Origin: Sequoia sempervirens
Lineage: Eukaryota > Streptophyta > Pinopsida > Cupressales > Cupressaceae
Direction of reading: 5' to 3'
NCBI GenBank assembly: GCA_007258455.2
Contig: VDFB02270651.1
Coordinates: 488,664,905 to 488,728,904 of the forward strand
Length of the DNA stretch: 64,000 nt
Position 1 is the first letter of the stretch; every line of letters starts with the position of its first letter. Below are positions 11,289 through 22,790 of the stretch, piece by piece. A model generated the notes under the pieces. The model made no database searches, had not been told where the DNA came from, and worked only from the letters and a program-made list of their open reading frames with translations. Made by a program: the position numbers and the translations under genes.

Positions 11289-12419
11289 TCACCAAATATT
11301 CTTCATACTGCCTATTCCTGGTACTCCTTCCCACATGACTATCCAGGATTGCTTCAATCTCCTCCTTTTCTGAAGTAGGTGCTGGAATCCCACCTGTTCC
11401 ATCATTGGTACTTCCTCTGTGCCACCTTCATGATACTCTATCAAATCTGAAATGTTGAACACAGGGGAAATGTTGAGTCCATCCGACAACTCTACCTCAT
11501 ATGCATTCCCTGAATCACGCCTCTTCAAATTTTACAAGGTCTGAACTTCTTCATCTTCAATTTGTTATATGTTCCCACTAGAAACCTTTCTTTCCTCAAG
11601 TGGAGCATCACTTCATCACCAATCTAAAACTCCTTATGCCTCTTCTTCTGATCTGCCTTAGCCTTATACTGCATATTCATCTTGTTAATATGTTCTGTTA
11701 CCTTCTCATCTATATCCTTGATGTGTTCTACAAAATCTTCAGCTTCAGCACTTATTTTCTTCTCTTGGTCCATCTTCCTCAATCCTGGAGCTATTCTGGG
11801 GCTACCTCCATACACAATCTAGAATGGTGATCTACCAGTGCTTCTGTTGACAGAATTGTTGTAAGAAAATTCTACCTGGGGTAAGATCAAGTCCCATCCT
11901 TTGGGTTTATCTCCTAACAAGAACAAAGGCCATACTTATATCCTCCCATAGCCTCTCTGGTACAGGTAAGAGCTGATATAAGCCTGTATTCTAACTCACT
12001 CCTTTAGCCATTTGACATACCTTGCAGCTTTGTACAAACTTCTTCACATCTTGTGACAACTGAGGCCAATAATAATGCTCACTGATAATGGCAATGGTCT
12101 TATCCCGACCAAAATATCCTACCATTCCTCCACTATGCTTCTCCTTTATCAGGTTCTCTCTCATGGAACTCCTCGGGATACACAATTGACTTCCCTTAAA
12201 TAACATACCATCTTGGATTATGAAATCCAGCCACCTTGTCTTGTCCACTGTAACAGGTTCCTTGCAAGCTTTCCAAGCTTCTGCAAAATCAGGATCTTTT
12301 GCATATAGTGTCTTAAGTTCATTGAACCCAACCACTTCAATCTGCATCTTTGTCATCAATGTATGCCTCCTACTTAAGGCATCTACAACCCTGTTTGACT
12401 TCCCACTACTATGTTTCAA
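11289..12419 (-). pseudogene. Chromovirus integrase and chromodomain, left copy, with core deletion
   Basis: The zinc domain is readable (SGGMVGYFGRDKT, CKVCQMAKGVS). The catalytic core is then missing: the sequence jumps at about 11917-11922 from the region equivalent to 16975 to that equivalent to 17297, a loss of about 320 bp that removes the second Asp and the Glu. The C-terminal part resumes (11815-11624) and ends with GNAYEVELSDGLNISPVFNI; the chromodomain is damaged but traceable to 11289. The right copy shows what was lost. Confidence 0.82.
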
Positions 12420-12707
12420 AACAAATGTATAACTCTACAAAAACTCTACCCATTTCATATGCCTCTGATTTAATTTTCCCTGACTATTTAGGTACTACAA
12501 GGCCTGATGATCAGTATATAGAACAAATTTCTTTGGCAACAAACAATGTCTTCATTTATTTAATGCTTGAACTATTGCATAAAATTCCTGATCATATACA
12601 GAATACTTTCTCTTGGAATCATTTAAATTTTCACTGAAATAGGCAATGGGCTTACCTTCTTGGCTGAACACTGCTCCAATGGCACAACCACTGGCATCAC
12701 AATCCAC

Positions 12708-13895
12708 CTAAAACACCTTGTCGAAATCTGGGAGGGCTAGAATAGGTTGCTCTATCACCTTCTGCTTCGACAGTTCAAAATTTTTTGCTGCTCCACTGCT
12801 CCACTTGAATTCTTTTCTATCACCTCTCATTGTTTCAATCGAGGGTCCACAAATACTACTAAAGTTTCTAAAGAACTCTCTATAAAAACTAGCCAAACCA
12901 TGGAAAGATCTCACCTCAGTAGCAGTTCTTGGGGAAGGCCATTCCATAATAGCCTTCACCTTCTCTGGGTCCATCTTGAGACCTTCTGCTGAGACAACAA
13001 ACCCCAAGTACACTAACTCCCTCTTCACAAAACTGCACTTCTTCAGATTAATCAATAATTTCTCTTCTCTTAACTTCTCAAAGGCTCTCTGAATATGCAT
13101 TAGATGCTCATCCAATGTCTTACTTGAAAATCAAAATATCATCTAAATAAGCAATAACAAAACTTCTCAGAAATTCTTTTAGTACCTTGTTCATGAGCGG
13201 ATGAATGCTTTCGTGCATTGGTTATTAAAAGGCATGACTAACCACTCGTATAGGCCCTCTTTGGTCTTGAAGGAAGTCTTCCATTCATCTCCCTCTCGAA
13301 TCCGGATCTAGTGATATCCACTCTTCAGATCAATCTTTGTGAAGTCTGAGCTCCACTCAAAGCGATCCATCGGTCATCCATCTTTGGGAGGAAATTTGTA
13401 CTTGATTGTTATCTTGTTTATGGCTTGGGAGTCTGTACACATCCTCCACTCCCCATCCTTCTTTGGTGCTAGTACTGCAGGTACTGCACATGGACTCAAA
13501 TTCTCCCGTATCAAACCCTTTCTCAACAACTCTTGAACTTGTCTGTTCAACTCCTCATTTTCTGCTGGAGTCATTCTATGAGCTGCCTTATTTGGCAAAC
13601 TAACTCCAGGAATCAAGTCAATCTGATGACTAATCTTCCTTATTGGTGGTAAACCCTTAGGTACATTATCAGAAACAATATCCTAAAACTCATCCAACAT
13701 CCCAGAAACTTCTTCTGGAACCTTCTCACTATCCTCCTTACTCACTCTAGGAATCAATGCATAACACACACGCTCATGCTTCATACCTTCTAAAATTTTT
13801 CTTTGATCTACATAACAAATTCTAGCACTATTGCATACCTTTTCTTTGATCTCCTTCAAGGGTTTCAACTTGTGACGAACCCCATCCTTTATCAA
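12708..13895 (-). pseudogene. Chromovirus reverse transcriptase-RNase H, left copy
   Basis: Pieces 13895-13683, 13616-13374 and 13115-12708 share one frame. The second holds the fingers ([38 protein letters not shown]). The palm around 13350-13120 is interrupted: the YLDD box region near 13140 reads with altered bases and a frame change. The third holds the thumb (INLKKCSFVKRELVYLGFVVS, cut here) and the entry to RNase H. Clearly inactive. Confidence 0.8.
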
Positions 13896-15470
13896 GGAAT
13901 AAGTGTTTGCATGGCCATCATGTATAGCTCGTCTATCGAACTGTCACGGCCTCCCCAACAACATGTGACATGCATCCATGGGGATGATGTCATAGAGTAC
14001 CTCATCATGGTAGCTCCCGATCTTGAAATTTACTAGGCACTACTCATTGACCAAAACTTTGTGGTCTTTCTACAACCAGGAAATCTGATACGGATGCGGG
14101 TTCCTTTCCCTATTTAGCTTCAACTTTGTGACCATCTCTTCTGACACTAGATTATCGGTGCTCCCACCGTCAATAATGACATCACAACATTTTTCTTCAC
14201 ACTTGCACCTTGTGCAAAATAGATTCTTCCTCTATTTTGGTTCCTTTTCCTCTGTCATCAGGGCTCTCCTAATCACTATGGCTTCTCCCCTCTCAGCATC
14301 ATCTGAATGTTCAGATTGGGCCTCTTCATTTGCATGTGCAACCCTTCCACAACCTTCTGGCCTCTTGTCTGCCCTTCCTTGGTGTTGTGGACATTCATAG
14401 GCTCAATGCCCTTCTTCACCACACTGGAAGCACATTCCTTTGAAACAACCTCTTCCAGATCCTTGTTCATATCTCCCTCATCCTCTACCTCTTTGATCAC
14501 CACTATTTTGATCATGAGGGTGGTAGAAGCTGTCATTCTTTTGGTTTCGGTTGGCACCCACATCTTCACTTTTCTTTTCATCATCGTTTTGGCTTCCTGA
14601 AGGTCTTCCACTTCCCCTTCCACTCTGACCTCCTCGTCTTTATTGCTTGCCATCAAATCTTTTGTTCAGCTTCTATTCCACCTTCAGAGCAAACTGATAC
14701 ACATCCTCAATGGTGGTCATTCTAACTAGGCTTAAGTCCTCCTGAATGCTCGGTCATAACCCAATAAGATATTGGGCTACCTTCTCCTTATTGGCCTCTA
14801 TGTGGCCTGTTCTAATGATTATCTTGTAAAAATATTCAATATATTCTTTCACAGATCTGCTTCCTTGCTTCAACCTTTACAATTTCTTCAACAGATCTAA
14901 CTCGTAGTCCACTAGTATGAACTGCTTCTTCAGTTTCTCTACCATGCGATCCCATCTAGTGATATTTCCTTTTCTCTTCGATTTCTTTCCAACTGGACCT
15001 CTTTCCACCAAATACTGGCATGACCCTTTAACTTCATTTTCAAAAACTTAACCCGATCTGGGTCCTCTATTTCCTCATACTCAAAATATTCTTCTAGCTC
15101 GTTGATCCAATCGATCAACTCTTCCGGGTTCAGACTTTCAGAATGACTGGGAACTTTTGCTCTAGGTCTTTTCCTGATCTTTGAAATGGCCCTTATTAGC
15201 CGCATTTTGTCTTGATCAATTGATTATTCTTCCTCTTTTACATTTGATCCTTCTTCCTCTCTTTCATCCTCACTTTCCTCCCTCAGGTTTAACCTTCTTC
15301 TCAATTGCTCTTGCAACACATCAATCTGTCTTTGGAGGGCTGCCAGTGCATCTCTTCCACCAGCAATTCTACCACCTCAACCACCTCTGGCACCACCACA
15401 CCTACCAGGCATCACTCTTGGAGGCATCTTTCTTGACCTCGACCCACAACCATGGTCCTGGTGTGAACTG
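13895..15470 (-). pseudogene. Chromovirus gag-protease, left copy
   Basis: Parallel to the right copy but more broken. The capsid reading LKGHASIWWKEVQLERNR sits in 15205-14939; the rest of capsid, zinc knuckle and protease (region of 14400-14100) can be followed by alignment but with several stops and frame changes. The intended start is near 15450, upstream of the longest open piece. The antisense ORFs that overlap this stretch are shadows. Confidence 0.75.
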
Positions 15471-15510
15471 CCTCACGATTGGCGATTTGTCTAGATGCTC
15501 AAGAAAAAAC

Positions 15511-15524
15511 CCGGTCTGATACCA
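15511..15524 (-). promoter_or_regulatory. Primer-binding site, left chromovirus copy
   Basis: The same TGGTATCAGACCGG on the minus strand, two bases from the middle LTR. The left internal region is therefore a complete unit with the middle LTR as its 5' LTR. Confidence 0.8.
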
Positions 15525-15526
15525 CT

Positions 15527-16224
15527 TGATGAGGGTGCAACCTGAGACTTAGAAAATAACCCACAAATAAGAGAATAATTTTATTATTCAGAAAATGGAG
15601 CTTCTTACATGCAAAGGATCTCAAATCCCTAAGTTCTATAGCACATGCAAGTTACAAAAAGCTACAGAATAACCCTTTCACAATATGCGAGCTTGTCCCC
15701 CAAAAGTTACCCAAAAATTAGAAACCCACCCATAAATAGAGCTCCTCTTTAGTTTGGAGCCAAAACAACATTCACATTTTGAGTTTAGGTGGTTTGGCAC
15801 TGAAAAATTACAAATTTCAAAAGAACATTTGCAATTTTATCTTCTAGAAAGTGTGCCAACTTTCTGGGGCCATAACTTTTGATCCGGGACTCCGATTCGC
15901 GAACCGTTTGAACCATTGGAAAAGTCTCAAAGTCAAGAACATGTTCAAATTTAGCGACGCTAATTTCAAAAAATTTTGGGGCTGATCTGGGAGTTCTAAG
16001 TGCCTCAAATCTAACTTGAAATATTTTTAGGTGCAAATCGGGGAAACAAAAACTGTAATATCTTTCCACCTAGGAATAGAAAATAAAAACTATGAATTGG
16101 GAATTTCATTATGATGAAAAGGGTATCCAAAAATGTAAAAACATCTAAAAACTGAGAAACTTAAAATTTAACTATTTTTGGGTGATGCAAGATTGCCTTT
16201 ACACCACTGGATGCTCCTACATCA
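15527..16224 (-). repeat. Chromovirus LTR, middle (698 bp)
   Basis: Shared between the two internal regions. It begins TGATGAGGGTGC and ends CTACATCA. It has a short deletion near 15806 relative to the outer LTRs and no target duplication of its own. Confidence 0.93.
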
Positions 16225-16310
16225 GACACCTAGGGTAATTTGAGAAGTGGCCCTGTCACGTCTCAGATGGTGGTGGAAAAACACAAACGGTCAACCTATG
16301 CCTTAGGCAA

Positions 16311-16667
16311 CTAGGACAAATTTTCAACAGGCCTTCCTTTCCATTTCACCAAATATTCTTCATACTGCCTATTCCCAGTACTCCTTCCCACATGACTATC
16401 CAGGATTGCTTCAATCTCCTCCTTTTCTGAAGTAGGTGCTGGAATCCCACACTGTTCCATCGTTGGTACTTCCTTTGCACCACCTTCATGATGCTCTGTC
16501 AAATCTGAAATGTTGAACATAGGGGAAATGTTGAATCCATCCGACAACTCTACCTCATATGCATTCCCTAAATCATGCCTCTTGAAAATTTTACAAGGAC
16601 TGAACTTCTTCATCTTCAATTTGTTATATGTTCCCACTGAAAACCTTTCTTTCCTCAACTGGACCAT
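16311..16667 (-). pseudogene. Integrase C-terminus with chromodomain, right copy
   Basis: The 118-codon open piece holds the GPY/F-like region (KKFSPCKIFKRHDLGNAYEVEL, cut here) and FNISPMFNISDL, then the chromodomain reading EAILDSHVGRS and YEEYLVKWKGRP near 16350-16400. The aromatic-rich YEEYLVKWKGR is the family signature of chromodomains that guide chromoviruses to modified histones. The frame stays open past the chromodomain core and ends near 16311. Confidence 0.85.
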
Positions 16668-16689
16668 TACTTCATCACCAATCTGAAAC

Positions 16690-17788
16690 TCCTTATGCCT
16701 CTTCTTCTAATCTGCCTTAGCCTTATACTGCATATTCATCTTGTTAATATGTTCTCTTACCTTCTCATGTATATCCTTGATGTGTTTTGCAAAATCTTCA
16801 GCTTCAGCACTTATTTTCTTCTCTTGGTCAATCTTCCTCAATTCTGGAGCTATTTTGGGGCTACCTCCATACACAATCTGGAATGGTGATCTACCAGTGC
16901 TTCTGTTGACATAATTGTTGTAAGAAATTTCTGCTTGGGGTAAGATCAAGTCCCATCCCTTGGGTTTATCTCCTACCAAACATCTCAGTAGGTTACCTTA
17001 ACAACCTCTGTCTGCCCATCTGTTTGTGGATGGTGTGCAGAACTGAACTTCAACTCTGTCTTCAGCTTCTTCCACAAGATCCTCCAAAAGTACCCCACAA
17101 ATTTGGTGTCATGATCTAAAACAATACTCTTTGGTAGACCATGTAGCCTCACCACCTATTTGAAGAACAAGTTAGCAATATGGACTGCATCATGGGTCTT
17201 CTAACATGGAATAAAATGTGCCATCTTCGAAAACCTATCAACCACCACAAATACTAAATCATTCCCTCGTTGCGTCCTTGGAAAACCAAGAACAAAGTCC
17301 ATACTTATATCCTCCCATGGCCTCTCTAGTACAGGTAATGGCTGATATAAGCCTATATTCTGACTCACTCCTTTAGCCATTTGACATACCTTGCAACTTT
17401 GTACAAACTTCTTCACATCTTGTGACAACTGAGGCCAATAATAATGCTCACTGATAATGACAATGGTCTTATCCTGGCCAAAATGTCCTGCCATTCCTCC
17501 ACTATGCTTCTCCTTTATCAGGTTCTCTCTCATGGAACTCCTTGGGATACACAATTGACTTCCCTTAAATAACATACCATCTTGGATTATGAAATCCAGC
17601 CACCTTGTCCTGTCCACTATAATAGGTTCCTTGCAAGCTTTCCAAGCTTCTGCAAAATCAGGATCTTTTGTGTATAGTGTCTTAAGTTCATTGAACCCAA
17701 CCACTTCAATCTGCATCTTTGTCATCAATGTATGCCTCCTACTTAAGGCATCTGCAACCGTGTTTGACTTCACACTCCTATGTTTCAA
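16690..17788 (-). pseudogene. Chromovirus integrase, right copy
   Basis: The zinc domain is visible as a His pair around HSGGMAGHFGQDKT and the Cys pair in CKVCQMAKG. The core begins WEDISMDFVLGFP (first Asp), continues after a stop at 17201 with [12 protein letters not shown] (second Asp) and [15 protein letters not shown] (the Glu), so all three catalytic residues can still be read. Another stop and frame change at about 16980 leads into GWDLILPQAEISYNNYVN and ATGRSPF-like sequence. It inserts the cDNA; the chromodomain at 16311-16667 would direct it to chromatin. Confidence 0.87.
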
Positions 17789-17920
17789 AACAAAGGTATA
17801 ACTCTACAAAAACTCTACCCATTTCATATGCCTCTGATTTAATTTTCCCTGACTATTTAGGTACTGCAAGGCTTGATGATCAGTATATAGAACAAATTCC
17901 TTTGGCAACAAATAATGTCT

Positions 17921-19446
17921 TCATTTCTTTAATGATTGAACTATTGCATAAAATTCTTGATCATATACAAAATACTTTCTCTTGACATCATTTAAATTTT
18001 CACTGAAATAGGCAATGGGCTTACCTTCTTGGCTCAACACTGCTCCAATGGCACAACCACTGGCATCACAATCCACCTGAAACACCTTGTTGAAATTTGA
18101 GAGAGCTTGAATAGATTTCTCTATCACCTTCTGCTTCAATAGTTCAAAACTTTTTTCTGCTCCACTGATCCACTTGAATTCTTTTCTATCACCTCTCATT
18201 GTTTCAGTCAGGGGTCCACAAATACTACTGAAATTTCTAATGAAATTTCTATAAAAACTAGCCAAACCATGGAAATATCTCACCTCGGTAGCAGTTCTTG
18301 GGGTAGGCCATTCCAGAATAGAATTCACCTTCTCTGGGTCCATCTTGAGACCTTCTGCTGAGACAACAAACCCCAAGTACACTAACTCCCTCTTCACAAA
18401 ACTACACTTCTTCAGATTAATCAACAGTTTCTCTTTTCTTAACTTCTCAAAGGCTCTCCGAATATGCATCAGATGCTCATCCAACATCTAACTGAAAATC
18501 AAAATATCATCTAAATACACAATAACAAAACTTCCTGAGAAATTGTTTAGTACCTCGTTCATGAGCCGCATGAATGTGCTCGGTGCATTGGTTAGCCCAA
18601 AAGGCATGACTAACCACTCGTACAGGCCCTCTTTGGTCTTGAAGGAAGTCTTCCATTCATCTCCCTCTTGAATCCAGATCTGGTGATATCCACTCTTCAG
18701 ATCAATCTTTGTGAAATCTTGAGCTCCACTCAAACAATCCATCAGGTCATCCATCCTTGGGAGGGGAAATCTGCACTTGATTGTTATCTTGTTTATGGCT
18801 CAGAATCTATACACATCCTCCACTCCCCATCTTTCTTTGGTGCTGTAATGCTAGGTACTACACATGGACTCAAACTCTCCGTATCAAACCCTTTCTCAAC
18901 AACTCTTGAACTTGCGTTCAACTCCTTTTTACTAGGTGGGAGTCATTCTATGAGCTGCCTTATTTGGAAAACTGGCTCTAGGAATCAAGTCAATCGATTC
19001 TTGATCTTCCTTATTGGTGGTAAACCCTCCGGTACATTATCAGAAACAATATCCTGAAACTCATCCAACATCCCAGAAACTTCTTCTGGAACCTTCTCAC
19101 TATCCTCCTTACTCACTCTAGGAATCAATGCATAACACACACGCTCATGCTTCATACCTTCTAAAAATTTTCTTCCATCTAAATAACAAATTCTAGCACT
19201 ACTGCATACCTTTTCTTCGGTCTCCTTTAGGGGTTTCAACTTGTGACGAACCCCATCCTTTGTCAAGGAATAAGTGTTTGCATGGCCATCATGTATAGCT
19301 CGTCTATCGAACTGCCACGACCTCCCCAACAACATGTGACATGCATCCATGGGGATGATGTCACAGAGTACCTCATCATGGTAGCTCCCGATCTTGAACT
19401 TTACTAGGCACTGCTCATTGACCAAAAATTTGTGGTCTTTCTGCAA
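17921..19446 (-). pseudogene. Chromovirus reverse transcriptase-RNase H, right copy
   Basis: 19446-18985 continues the protease frame into the linker (MDACHMLLGRSWQFDRRA). The reverse-transcriptase fingers near 18980-18760 contain small indels. The palm at 18754-18488 is clean: [20 protein letters not shown], the box [20 protein letters not shown], and the catalytic [10 protein letters not shown] single stop follows at 18488. RNase H begins around 18130 with VDCDASGCAIGAVLSQ and KRKYFVYDQEFYAIV, including its first Asp. Stops and shifts prevent a full product, but the catalytic motifs that can be read are intact. Confidence 0.88.
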
Positions 19447-20829
19447 CTAGGCAATTCGATACAGATGTAGGTGTCTTTTCCTCTTCAGCTTCAACTTTGT
19501 GACCATCTCTTTTGACACTAGATTATCGGTGCTCCCACCGTCAATAATGACATCACAACATTTTCCTTCACACTTGCACCTTGTGCGAAACAGATTCTTC
19601 CTCTGTTCTGGTCCCTTTTCCTCTGTCACTAGGGCTCTCCTAATCACTAGGGATTCTCCCCTCTCAGCATCATCTGAATGTTCAGATTGGGCCTCCTCAT
19701 CTGCATGTGCAACCCTTCCAAGACCTTCTGGCCTCTTGTCTGCCCTTCCTTGGTGTTGTGGACATTCATAGGCTCGATGCCTTTCTTCACCACACTGGAA
19801 GCACATTCCTTTGAAACAACCTCTTCTAGATCCTTGTCCATATCTCCCTCATCCTCTACATCTTTCATCACCACTGTTTTGATCACGAGGGTGGTAGAAG
19901 CTGTCATTATTTTGGCTTCGATTGGCACCCACATTTTCACTTTTCTTTTCATCATTATTTTGGCTTCCTGAAGGTCTTCCACTTCCCCTTCCACTTTTAC
20001 CTCCTCATCTTTTTTGCTTACCATCAAATCTTTTGTTCAACTTCTCTTCCACCTTCAGAGCAAACTGATACACATCCTCAGTGGTGGTCATTCTAACTAG
20101 GCTTAACTCCTCCTGAATGCTCAGTTGTAACCCATTAAGATATCGGGCTACCTTCTCCTTATTGGCCTCTGTGTGGCCTATTCTAATGATTATCTTGTAA
20201 AAATCTTTAGTATATTCTTTCACAGATCTGCTTCCTTGCTTCAACCCTTGCAATTTCTTCAACAAATCTAACTCATAGTCCACTGGTATGAACTGCTTCT
20301 TCAGTTTCTCTACCATGCGATCCCATCTGGTGATATTTCCTTTTCCTCTTCAATTTCTTTCCAACTGGACCTCTTTCCACCAAATATTGGCATGGCCCTT
20401 CAGCTTCATTTTCACAAACTTAACCCGATCTAAGTCCTCTATTTCCTCATACTCAAAATATTCTTCTAGCTCGTTGATCCAGTCGATCAACTCTTCTAGG
20501 TTCAGACTTCCAGAATAACTAGGGACTTCTACTCTAGGTCTTTTCTTGTTCTTCGAAATGGCCCTTATTAGCCGTATTTGGTCTTGATCAATTGCTTCTT
20601 CTTCCTCTTCTGTATTTGAACTTTCTTCCTCTCCTTCATCCTCACTTTCCTCCCTTAGGTTTAACCCTCTTCTCAACTGCTCTTGCAACGCATCAATCTG
20701 TCTTTGGAGGGCTGCCAATGTATCTCTTCCACCAGCATTTCTGCCACCTCTGGAACCACCACGCCTACCAGGAATCACTCTTGGAGGCATCTTTCTTGAC
20801 CTTGACCCACAACCACGATCCTGGTACAA
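19447..20829 (-). pseudogene. Chromovirus gag-protease, right copy
   Basis: One minus-strand frame carries the reading from 20829 to 19447 with only a few stops (one near 20349, one after KQKR near 20005). Order: an Arg/Gly-rich N-terminus (PPRVIPGRRGGSRGGR), an acidic coiled region, the retrotransposon capsid domain (KLKGHANIWWKEVQ, then KQFIPVDYELDLLKKLQGLKQGS without a break), a zinc knuckle C-F-Q-C-x4-H-x4-C at about 19806-19765, and a protease-like core IDGGSTDNLVSKEMV near 19540. The likely start is the Met at 20829, 43 bp after the primer site. Gag forms the particle and the protease cuts the polyprotein. The capsid is nearly intact. Confidence 0.85.
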
Positions 20830-20871
20830 ACTACCTCACAATCGATGATCTGTCCACACACTCAAGAAAAC

Positions 20872-20885
20872 CCGGTCTGATACCA
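20872..20885 (-). promoter_or_regulatory. Primer-binding site, right chromovirus copy
   Basis: The minus strand reads TGGTATCAGACCGG two bases inside the 5' LTR. It resembles the plant initiator tRNA-Met type site (TGGTATCAGAGC) used to prime reverse transcription. Confidence 0.8.
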
Positions 20886-20887
20886 CT

Positions 20888-21597
20888 TGATGAGGGTGCA
20901 ACCCGAGACTTAGAAAATAACCCACAAACAAGAGAATAATTTTATTATTCAAAAAATGGAGCTTCTTACATACAAAGGATCTCAAATCCCCAAGTTCTAC
21001 AGCACATGCAAGTTATAGAAAGCTACAGAATAACCCTTTCGCAATATGCGAGCTTGTCCCCCAAAAGTTACCCAAAAATTAGAAACTCGCCCATAAATAG
21101 AGCTCCTCTTTAGTTTGGAGCCAAAAAAACATTCACATTTTCAGTTTAGGTGGTTTGGCGCTGAAAAATTACAACTTGAAGTTCAAATTTCAAAAGAACA
21201 TTTGCGATTGTATCTTCTAGAAAGTGCGCCAACTTCAAGGGGCCATAACTTTTGATCCAGGACTCTGATTTGTGAACCGTTTGAACTCTTGGAAAGGTCT
21301 CGAAGTCAAGAACATGCTCAAAATAAGCAACACGTATTTTGGCAAGTTTTAGGGCCAATCCGGGAGCTCTAAGTGCCTCAAATCTAACTCAAAATATTTT
21401 CAAGTATAAATATGGGAAACAAAAGCTGCAATATGTTTCCACCAAGGAATAGAAAATAAAAATCATAAATTGGGAATTTCATTATGATGAAAAGGGTATC
21501 TAAAAATGTAAAAATATCTAAAAACTGAGAAACTTGAAATTTAACTATTTTTGGGTGATGCAAGATTGCCCTTACACCACTAGATGCTCTTGCATCA
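20888..21597 (-). repeat. Chromovirus LTR, right (710 bp)
   Basis: The 5' LTR in coding orientation. It begins TGATGAGGGTGC and ends TTGCATCA on the plus strand, next to GGTAT on its right and to the primer site on its left. Confidence 0.93.
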
Positions 21598-21602
21598 GGT
21601 AT
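21598..21602. repeat. Target-site duplication GGTAT, right copy
   Basis: Matches 10454-10458 exactly and marks the outer edge of the three-LTR chromovirus. Confidence 0.9.
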
Positions 21603-21935
21603 CATATCCTATTGGACAAAGATCTAACTAGCTCAATGTCAACGAAAAACATTAGGAACTATAAAATTGCCTAGGTCAAGTGTCCACGGGTTTGATGTCG
21701 ATACCTTGTCATTTTTGTTCCTATAGAAATAATAGTACAAGTTCCACCAAGAGTGAGGAACAATTGGTTCCCTACATCCTTGAGTTGAATCTCTAAAGAA
21801 TTTTTTTGGCCCTTTATCTACTAGCCTGGGTAGCAAATTGAGCAAAGGAGACTGTAAAGATGGTTTACTTGGTTTGGTTTGATCCTTTTTAGTTCCTACT
21901 TCTGATTTATTGGGTGCCATTGCTATAAAAATCAA
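21603..21935 (-). pseudogene. N-terminal part of unknown element protein, split off by chromovirus
   Basis: The open piece 21935-21639 contains a likely start Met at about 21920 (MAPNKSEVGTKKDQTKPSK), a basic Ser/Lys/Pro-rich N-terminus, then an aromatic stretch (HSWWNLYYYFYRNKND). After 21639 the frame shifts and reads VDIELVRSLSNR up to the GGTAT target site. Beyond the inserted chromovirus the sense continues as PTKIVRFLDGGCLVGVS on the left side (about 10457 downward). This supports a single gene interrupted by the retroelement. Function unknown. Confidence 0.5.
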
Positions 21936-22337
21936 AGAGTGATGAATTGAGCTTACTCAAAATAATGTTCGCTTCTTGAGAATTTCCTTTTACTTCTGCT
22001 CTATAAGCTCATCTACACTTAACTTCTATTGCTATGAACGAGAAGTATCAATATTCTTTATTTATTTCACACCAAGCTGCATTAATTCTCAAATCTTAAA
22101 TTCTCATCATTCAAATATTTCACACTAAGCTCAATTTCATATTTCAAAGTTGATTGATGTGACTGTCCCACTTTAAATGCTTCAATGATTGCTTACTGTG
22201 TTAGCTCACAATAATTTTCACCTCCTTGTGGTACCATGGTACACATTGTTACCTTTCCTCAGTATACTACACTACTGAGCATCATCTTTTTCTTCCTTGT
22301 GGTACCACGGTGTACCCTTAGTTAATACTATACCACT

Positions 22338-22790
22338 CTACCACAGACTACATTTCTCCTCGCAATATTGTGATGTCCTCCCACTACTTTACTTTGTATT
22401 ACTGTGAGCTATGTTTAGACCTTCTATTGTATGGCAGTGCCTCCATTTACTACTATTCACAGGTGTATCTCTCTACTATGTGCCTTGTTCTAACCCTCCG
22501 CGGTATAGCAGTTTCCTCTAATTATTATTCATTAGTATACCGCTTTACCGTAGGCTTTGTTCTTGCCCACCACGGTATAGTAGTTCCCTTTAATCACTAT
22601 TCTTCTTCACACCACTCTACCACATGTTGTATTGCATCCTTCTATGGTATAGTAGTCTCCTTATAGTAGTATTGATCACTATACCACTCTACCGCAGGCT
22701 AAGTTTTATCCCCTCACAGTATAGTGGTAAAACGGTATATGTTGGCTTCCTTCACCTTGCTACTGTGAGCTATCTTGCAAGAGGTTGCAC
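22338..22790. repeat. 72-bp tandem repeat, about seven diverged units
   Basis: A core of the type CTCTACCGCAGGCT recurs at about 22338, 22399, 22473, 22545, 22617, 22689 and 22760; the last spacings are 72, 72, 72 and 71 bp. Each unit also has a GGTATAGTAG-type box and a near-inverted TATACCACT box, so single units could fold back. The array lies 0.4-1.05 kb upstream of the likely start of the unknown minus-strand gene, within its leader. The rest of 21936-22970 shows no gene. Confidence 0.7.

Larger units (their letters stand above)
10459..21597 (-). mobile_element. Ty3/gypsy chromovirus tandem: LTR-internal-LTR-internal-LTR
   Basis: Three related LTRs of about 700 bp alternate with two internal regions (11168-15526 and 16225-20887), both coding on the minus strand. 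Order from the right is primer site, gag with zinc knuckle, protease, reverse transcriptase, RNase H, integrase, chromodomain, which is diagnostic of chromoviruses. The GGTAT duplication flanks only the whole array, so it behaves as one insertion later turned into a tandem, most simply by unequal exchange between LTRs. The right copy is better preserved; the left lacks part of integrase. I do not see a strong polypurine tract before the 3' LTRs. Confidence 0.92.

Noticed and set aside
14128..14600. Plus-strand ORFs over chromovirus gag (also 19499-19971, 20592-20939)
   Set aside because: Antisense shadows of the coding strand, shared only because the two copies are related.
14276..14656. 126-codon minus-strand ORFs at 14276-14656 and 19647-20027 conserved in both chromovirus copies
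   Set aside because: They are in a different frame over the gag zinc-knuckle region and give low-complexity Glu/Lys/Val sequence; shadows of gag.
22330..22790. CRISPR-like array
   Set aside because: Units are directly adjacent 72-bp tandem copies without unique spacers, and the DNA is plant nuclear.
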